A DNA stretch of 64,000 nt from Microbacterium sp. AZCO (GTDB lineage Bacteria; Actinomycetota; Actinomycetes; Actinomycetales; Microbacteriaceae), in contig NZ_CP154857.1 of NCBI RefSeq assembly GCF_039614715.1, positions 2,604,001 to 2,668,000 of the forward strand, given 5' to 3'. Below the pieces are notes generated by a model that saw nothing but the letters and a program-made list of their open reading frames with translations, was not told the origin of the DNA and made no database searches. Positions 61,046 through 64,000 of this stretch are shown piece by piece (within the stretch, counting starts at the first letter, position 1; every line of letters starts with the position of its first letter). The position numbers and the translations under genes are program-made.

Positions 61046-61074
61046 GTCGAAGCGCTTCGCGGAAGCGCTTCGAC
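61046..61074. promoter_or_regulatory. Double LacI operator upstream of the lacI gene
   Basis: GTCGAAGCGCTTC, three bases, then GAAGCGCTTCGAC: a perfect 29-bp inverted repeat holding two GAAGCGCTTC cores 13 bases apart. It lies 66 bases before the lacI start and probably mediates autoregulation. It also lies upstream of the divergent hydrolase gene. Confidence 0.85.
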
Positions 61075-61152
61075 AGGCATGTTACGCACAGCGCGTCCCG
61101 CCGCGCAACCCTTTCGTGGGGATTAGCAACAAATCGGATCTCCGAGGCCGGG

Positions 61153-61158
61153 TAGCGT
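61153..61158 (+). promoter_or_regulatory. -10 box TAGCGT for the hydrolase gene at 61166
   Basis: TAGCGT ends seven bases before GTG 61166, supporting the GTG start and a leaderless mRNA. Confidence 0.45.
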
Positions 61159-61165
61159 CGATGCC

Positions 61166-61903
61166 GTGGCCCCCCTCGCGCAGCGCTTCACCTGGCGCGG
61201 AGCGACGATCGTGACGGACCAGCACGGCAGCGGCCCTCGCACCTTCGTGCTCGTGCACGGCATCGGAATGGGCCGGAGCGTCTTCGCCGACCTCATCCGG
61301 CAGCTCGCGAGCCACGCTCGGGTCATCGCCATCGACCTGCCCGGGTACGGCGAGGCGCCGGAGCCGCCTCTCACGCTGACCGTCGAGCGCAACGCCGACG
61401 TCGTGGCGGCCTTCCTCGAGACCCACCGCTTCTCCGATGTGACCCTCGTCGGCCATTCGATGGGCACGCAGGTCGCGATCGAGGTCGCGGCGCGGCATCC
61501 ATCGACCGTCCGGCGGATCGTCCTGGCCGGCCCCACGGTCGACCCACGGGAGCGGCGCGCGCCGCTGCTGATCGGACGGCTGGTGCAGGACATCGCGATC
61601 GAACGGCCCGTCGTGTGGGCGCGCGGCGCGCGCGAGTACCTGCGCGCGGGACCGAATCTGCGGGCGAAGTTCCGCGCCATGCTGCGGCACCGGCCCGAAG
61701 ACACCCTCCCGCGCGTAACGGTGCCGGCGCTCGTGCTGCGTGGCGAGCTCGACCTCGTGGCGAGGGCGGACTGGTGCGCCGAGGTCGCCCGGCTCCTCCC
61801 CGACGGCACGTTCGTCGAGGTGCCCGACCACGGTCACGAGACGATGATCCGGGATGCCGCGCCCGCGGCCGCGGCCATCACGGCGTTCGCGGCGTCCCGC
61901 TGA
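61166..61903 (+). CDS. Alpha/beta hydrolase
   Basis: A 245-aa alpha/beta hydrolase without a signal peptide. The oxyanion motif is FVLVHGIGMGRSVF, the nucleophile elbow GHSMGT with Ser98, the acid region LRGELDLVARAD, and the catalytic histidine in PDHGHETMI. The type resembles small cytosolic esterases/lactonases; the substrate is unknown. It diverges from the sugar-operon lacI gene and could share its double operator, which lies about 79 bases before its -10 box. Confidence 0.9.
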   Translation: MAPLAQRFTWRGATIVTDQHGSGPRTFVLVHGIGMGRSVFADLIRQLASHARVIAIDLPGYGEAPEPPLTLTVERNADVVAAFLETHRFSDVTLVGHSMGTQVAIEVAARHPSTVRRIVLAGPTVDPRERRAPLLIGRLVQDIAIERPVVWARGAREYLRAGPNLRAKFRAMLRHRPEDTLPRVTVPALVLRGELDLVARADWCAEVARLLPDGTFVEVPDHGHETMIRDAAPAAAAITAFAASR

Positions 61904-61918
61904 CGGCGCCGTTCCCCG

Positions 61919-62347
61919 TCACCAGGGCGACGGGCGGTCGTTGTCGCGCTGACTGTCGTCGGGGAAGTGCGGCAGCTCGTAGCCGCCGGCGCGGATGCAC
62001 AGCCACCGCAGCTGGTCGGGGCTGTCGGGCGACGCTCGCCACGTGCGCCACACGCCCTGGCCCACGCGCACGACGGTACCGGCTGCGACGTCGACGATCT
62101 CATCGTCGAGGCCCATCTGCCCCCGCCCGCCGAGGAAGACGTACAGCTCCTCGATACGCGCGTGCGCGTGCCAGTAGCCGGCTTCCTCCCCCGGTTCGAG
62201 CGCGTTCGCCGTCAGCCCGATGAACTGCATCTCGAGCTCGTGGTCGACGACGCGCCGACCGTCGCGCGAGCTCTCGGGGCGGAATCCGCCGTAGTGGCTG
62301 CGCCACTCGTCGAGGGCGCCGATCTCGAGTATCCGGAAGTCCGTCAC
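61919..62347 (-). CDS. Cupin-domain protein
   Basis: A 142-aa single cupin. The first metal-binding motif region is GYWHAHARIEELYVFLGGRG (H-x-H, then Glu), and the second motif follows around VRVGQGVWRTWRAS, where the usual His is missing. It may bind metal weakly or act only as a sugar or ligand binder. The GTG start at 62347 lies six bases after TAGAGT. It converges with the hydrolase gene, 15 bases apart. Confidence 0.88.
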   Translation of the reverse strand: MTDFRILEIGALDEWRSHYGGFRPESSRDGRRVVDHELEMQFIGLTANALEPGEEAGYWHAHARIEELYVFLGGRGQMGLDDEIVDVAAGTVVRVGQGVWRTWRASPDSPDQLRWLCIRAGGYELPHFPDDSQRDNDRPSPW

Positions 62348-62353
62348 GGCGTC

Positions 62354-62359
62354 ACTCTA
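62354..62359 (-). promoter_or_regulatory. -10 box TAGAGT for the cupin gene
   Basis: TAGAGT ends six bases before GTG 62347, the usual leaderless spacing in this window. Confidence 0.45.
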
Positions 62360-62374
62360 TGACGGTCCTCCGAC

Positions 62375-63001
62375 TCACGCGTCTCCCGTGGTGATCTGCT
62401 TGGCGAGCTCGTCGATGTCGCGCTCGGGAAGGCTGATCCCGGCCTGCGCGAGCCGCTGCCTCAGCACGGCGGGAACCTTCTCGGGGGCCGTCGCGGCGAG
62501 ATCGTCGCGCGTCTGCACGACGATGCCCGAGATCTTCTCGATGTCGTTCGCGTTGTTCTGCGACATCGCGGGCAGCCGCTGCTCCTGCTCGGTGCCGAGG
62601 CCGCCCTCGCGCTGCGCCTGACCCGCCGTCATCGTGTCGCGGCCGCCATCCTGTCCCTGGTGTCCGCCCGCGGCCTGGTCGCCGTACGTCGGGCCGTCCT
62701 GCCCGCTCTGCGACCGGCCTCCGGGCGTCGCGGGTGCCGTCGTCCCGTCGTCGATGACGCCGATGCCGACCGCTTCGTGCGTCGGCTCGTCGCTCGGCGG
62801 GGGGAACGAGCCGCTGTAGCCCGGCTCGGCCGCGCCGGCCCCCGGCACCCCCGCCGCCTGCTCGGGGTTCTCCACCTCGTGCTGCTCGGGGACGTCCCGT
62901 TCCGGCTCGCCCTCGCGCGGCGTGTCGGCCGCGCCCCCGGCATCCTTCCGGTCGGGGTGGTTCACCCCGGGACGCTCGTACTCGTTGCCCGTCGTCGACA
63001 T
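62375..63001 (-). CDS. Hypothetical acidic, largely disordered protein
   Basis: A 208-aa hydrophilic protein. Residues 1-140 are low complexity (Gly, Pro, Gln, Glu) with repeated QSGQDGPTYGDQ-like stretches and no hydrophobic core. The last 60 residues look ordered and helical: NDIEKISGIVVQTRDDLA and LRQRLAQAGISLPERDIDEL. I do not recognise a family. GAGGAG precedes ATG 63001, which is one base after the stop of another acidic protein gene. The pair is probably one operon, perhaps stress-related (guess from composition only). Confidence 0.7.
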   Translation of the reverse strand: MSTTGNEYERPGVNHPDRKDAGGAADTPREGEPERDVPEQHEVENPEQAAGVPGAGAAEPGYSGSFPPPSDEPTHEAVGIGVIDDGTTAPATPGGRSQSGQDGPTYGDQAAGGHQGQDGGRDTMTAGQAQREGGLGTEQEQRLPAMSQNNANDIEKISGIVVQTRDDLAATAPEKVPAVLRQRLAQAGISLPERDIDELAKQITTGDA

Positions 63002-63002
63002 G

Positions 63003-63299
63003 TCACCGCTCCTCGGTCTCGTTCGTCTGGTCGTCGGTCTGCTCGTCGCTCTGCTCGTCTGTCGCGAGGTCGGGATCGGTGCCCTGGGTCGCCTCGGCCG
63101 TCTCGACCGGACCGACATCGGTTCCGCCGCGCCTCGTGCCCGCGGCGTTGCTCGCTCGAGGGATGTCGGCGACCCAGCCGTCGCTCATGACGGCGTCGGA
63201 CCGCTCGGCCGTCTCGCCGTCGGCCCTCGCGCCGTCCTCCCAGCCTCCGGCGGGGTCGGCGTCGATGACGCCCTCCGGCAGATCCCTGTCGTCACGCAT
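63003..63299 (-). CDS. Hypothetical small acidic protein
   Basis: A 98-aa acidic, hydrophilic protein, starting MRDDRDLPEGVIDADPAGGW. The C-terminus is a repetitive Asp/Glu/Gln/Thr run (residues about 75-98). It has no hydrophobic segment and no recognised domain. GAGAGGAG precedes ATG 63299. It is directly followed by the 208-aa acidic gene, so the two are co-transcribed. Confidence 0.65.
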   Translation of the reverse strand: MRDDRDLPEGVIDADPAGGWEDGARADGETAERSDAVMSDGWVADIPRASNAAGTRRGGTDVGPVETAEATQGTDPDLATDEQSDEQTDDQTNETEER

Positions 63300-63394
63300 C
63301 GTGCGCTCCTCTCGACGCTCCCAGCCTGTGCCGACCACCGCACCCCGGTCACGGGGTTGACGGGCGCGGATGCTGCGGCTACGGCGCCGAGTCG

Positions 63395-63832
63395 TCAGGC
63401 GGCGGGATCGTCGCCCGGCGTCCCGGCGCGGGCCGCGGCATCCCGATCCTTCGCGACAGCGTGACCGAGGAGCTGACCGCCGCTCGTGAGCAGCGCACGC
63501 CGCCACGGCGCGACGCCGTCGATCTCGATCTGGATGGAGATCGAGAGGATCGTGCGGATGATCACGATGATCCCGAGGATGAGGGCGTCTTCGAGCGAGG
63601 GCTTCGATGTGATGGTGCGCACGAGGTCGGCGGCGACGAGCACTTCGAGGCCCAGCAGGATCGCGGCGCCGAGTGTCGTGCGCAGGGCCGTGTAGGCCGC
63701 ATGCGCACCCTCGCGACGAAGGAGGGAGCGGATGCCGAGCACGACGGCGATGACGAACCCGATGACCATCGCCGCGGCGCCGACCACCTCGAAGCCGACA
63801 GCGACGGCGGTGAAGACCGACTCGATGTCCAC
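63395..63832 (-). CDS. DUF1622-like small membrane protein
   Basis: A 145-aa membrane protein with three hydrophobic segments at about residues 8-32, 50-68 and 80-98. The pattern FEVVGAAAMVIGFVIAVVLG, then LGLEVLVAADLVRTI and LGIIVIIRTILSISI, fits the DUF1622 family of unknown function. The C-terminal 40 residues are soluble and alanine-rich. The GTG start at 63832 lies six bases after TACGCT, so it is probably leaderless. Confidence 0.85.
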   Translation of the reverse strand: MDIESVFTAVAVGFEVVGAAAMVIGFVIAVVLGIRSLLRREGAHAAYTALRTTLGAAILLGLEVLVAADLVRTITSKPSLEDALILGIIVIIRTILSISIQIEIDGVAPWRRALLTSGGQLLGHAVAKDRDAAARAGTPGDDPAA

Positions 63833-63838
63833 CCGCCC

Positions 63839-63844
63839 AGCGTA
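63839..63844 (-). promoter_or_regulatory. -10 box TACGCT for the DUF1622-like gene
   Basis: TACGCT ends six bases before GTG 63832. Confidence 0.4.
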
Positions 63845-63866
63845 GGGGCGCGACGGGCGGCGGGGG

Positions 63867-64000
63867 CTAAGCCGAGCGGCGCTGCTGGAGGATGCCGGCG
63901 CGCGCCGGATTGGCGGCGAACCAGTCGGCGACGTACCAGCAGACCGGGATGACCGAGCGATCGCCGCGCGCCTCGAGCTCGGCCACCGCACGATCGACCA
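63867..64000 (-). CDS. GNAT-family N-acetyltransferase, C-terminal end only (cut by window edge)
   Basis: Only the last 43 or so residues are inside the window. They read VDRAVAELEARGDRSVIPVC, then WYVADWFAANPARAGI, ending at TAG 63867-63869. The PxCWYVADWFxxNP pattern is the C-terminal part of small YjdJ-type GNAT proteins, which transfer acetyl groups from acetyl-CoA; the acceptor is unknown. The start lies beyond the window. Stop to next gene is 34 bases. Confidence 0.75.
   Translation of the reverse strand, partial: VDRAVAELEARGDRSVIPVCWYVADWFAANPARAGILQQRRSA

Overview
The window looks like chromosomal DNA of a very GC-rich actinobacterium. The codon usage (G or C in almost every third position), actinobacterial operon styles, frequent GTG/TTG starts and a recurring GGATGC/GCATCC hexamer point to Microbacteriaceae, most likely Microbacterium or a close relative (inference; no rRNA or other taxonomic marker is present). 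I see no rRNA, tRNA, CRISPR array, insertion sequence or prophage. Almost all of it is coding, and no gap between genes exceeds 300 bases.

Layout. 1-2.4 kb: end of a DrrAB-type ABC exporter and a proline-rich membrane protein. 2.4-7.2 kb: an ArsR repressor and two convergent TrkH-TrkA potassium uptake pairs, the first carrying a 97-bp duplication at the trkH/trkA junction. 7.2-11.5 kb: proC, an ArsR/AHSA1 pair, an alpha/beta hydrolase and a cation diffusion facilitator. 11.6-27.3 kb: a secreted BNR-repeat protein, tadA and upp, a nuclease-helicase fusion, nadE, an epimerase beside a phosphopantetheinyl-transferase-like protein, an FAD oxidoreductase, a lipase-maturation-factor protein and a secreted SGNH hydrolase. 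27.5-34 kb: sbcCD, a hypothetical protein, a MutT-type Nudix hydrolase and a LacI regulator. 34-43 kb: a secreted tandem esterase with a double palindromic operator, an amidase-domain protein, a YdeI-family protein, a fatty acid desaturase, cspA, a MerR regulator divergent from a PHB-depolymerase-like esterase, a Ca2+/H+ antiporter and a histidine phosphatase. 43-47.5 kb: trehalose synthase and maltokinase, convergent, then a cyclase-family protein. 47.5-51 kb: a large LuxR/LAL regulator flanked by two small-protein genes that share a related leader. 51-53 kb: dinB and a deazaflavin-dependent oxidoreductase. 53-61 kb: a LacI-controlled operon (binding protein, two permeases, GH31 alpha-xylosidase, GH1 beta-glucosidase) that fits import and trimming of xyloglucan-type oligosaccharides. 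61-64 kb: a hydrolase, a cupin, two acidic disordered proteins, a DUF1622-like membrane protein and the 3' end of a GNAT acetyltransferase.

Regulation. Many genes have a TANNNT-like -10 box ending 6-7 bases before the start codon, which suggests leaderless transcripts. LacI operators with core GAAGCGCTTC lie upstream of both the sugar operon and its regulator gene. Two identical TACACCGGTGTA palindromes precede the tandem esterase. A 21-bp dyad overlaps the merR start codon.

Most promising for something undescribed: the paired leaders and small proteins around the LuxR gene, the tandem esterase whose first domain has lost its catalytic serine, the trkH/trkA junction duplication, and the hexamer that overrides normal codon choice.
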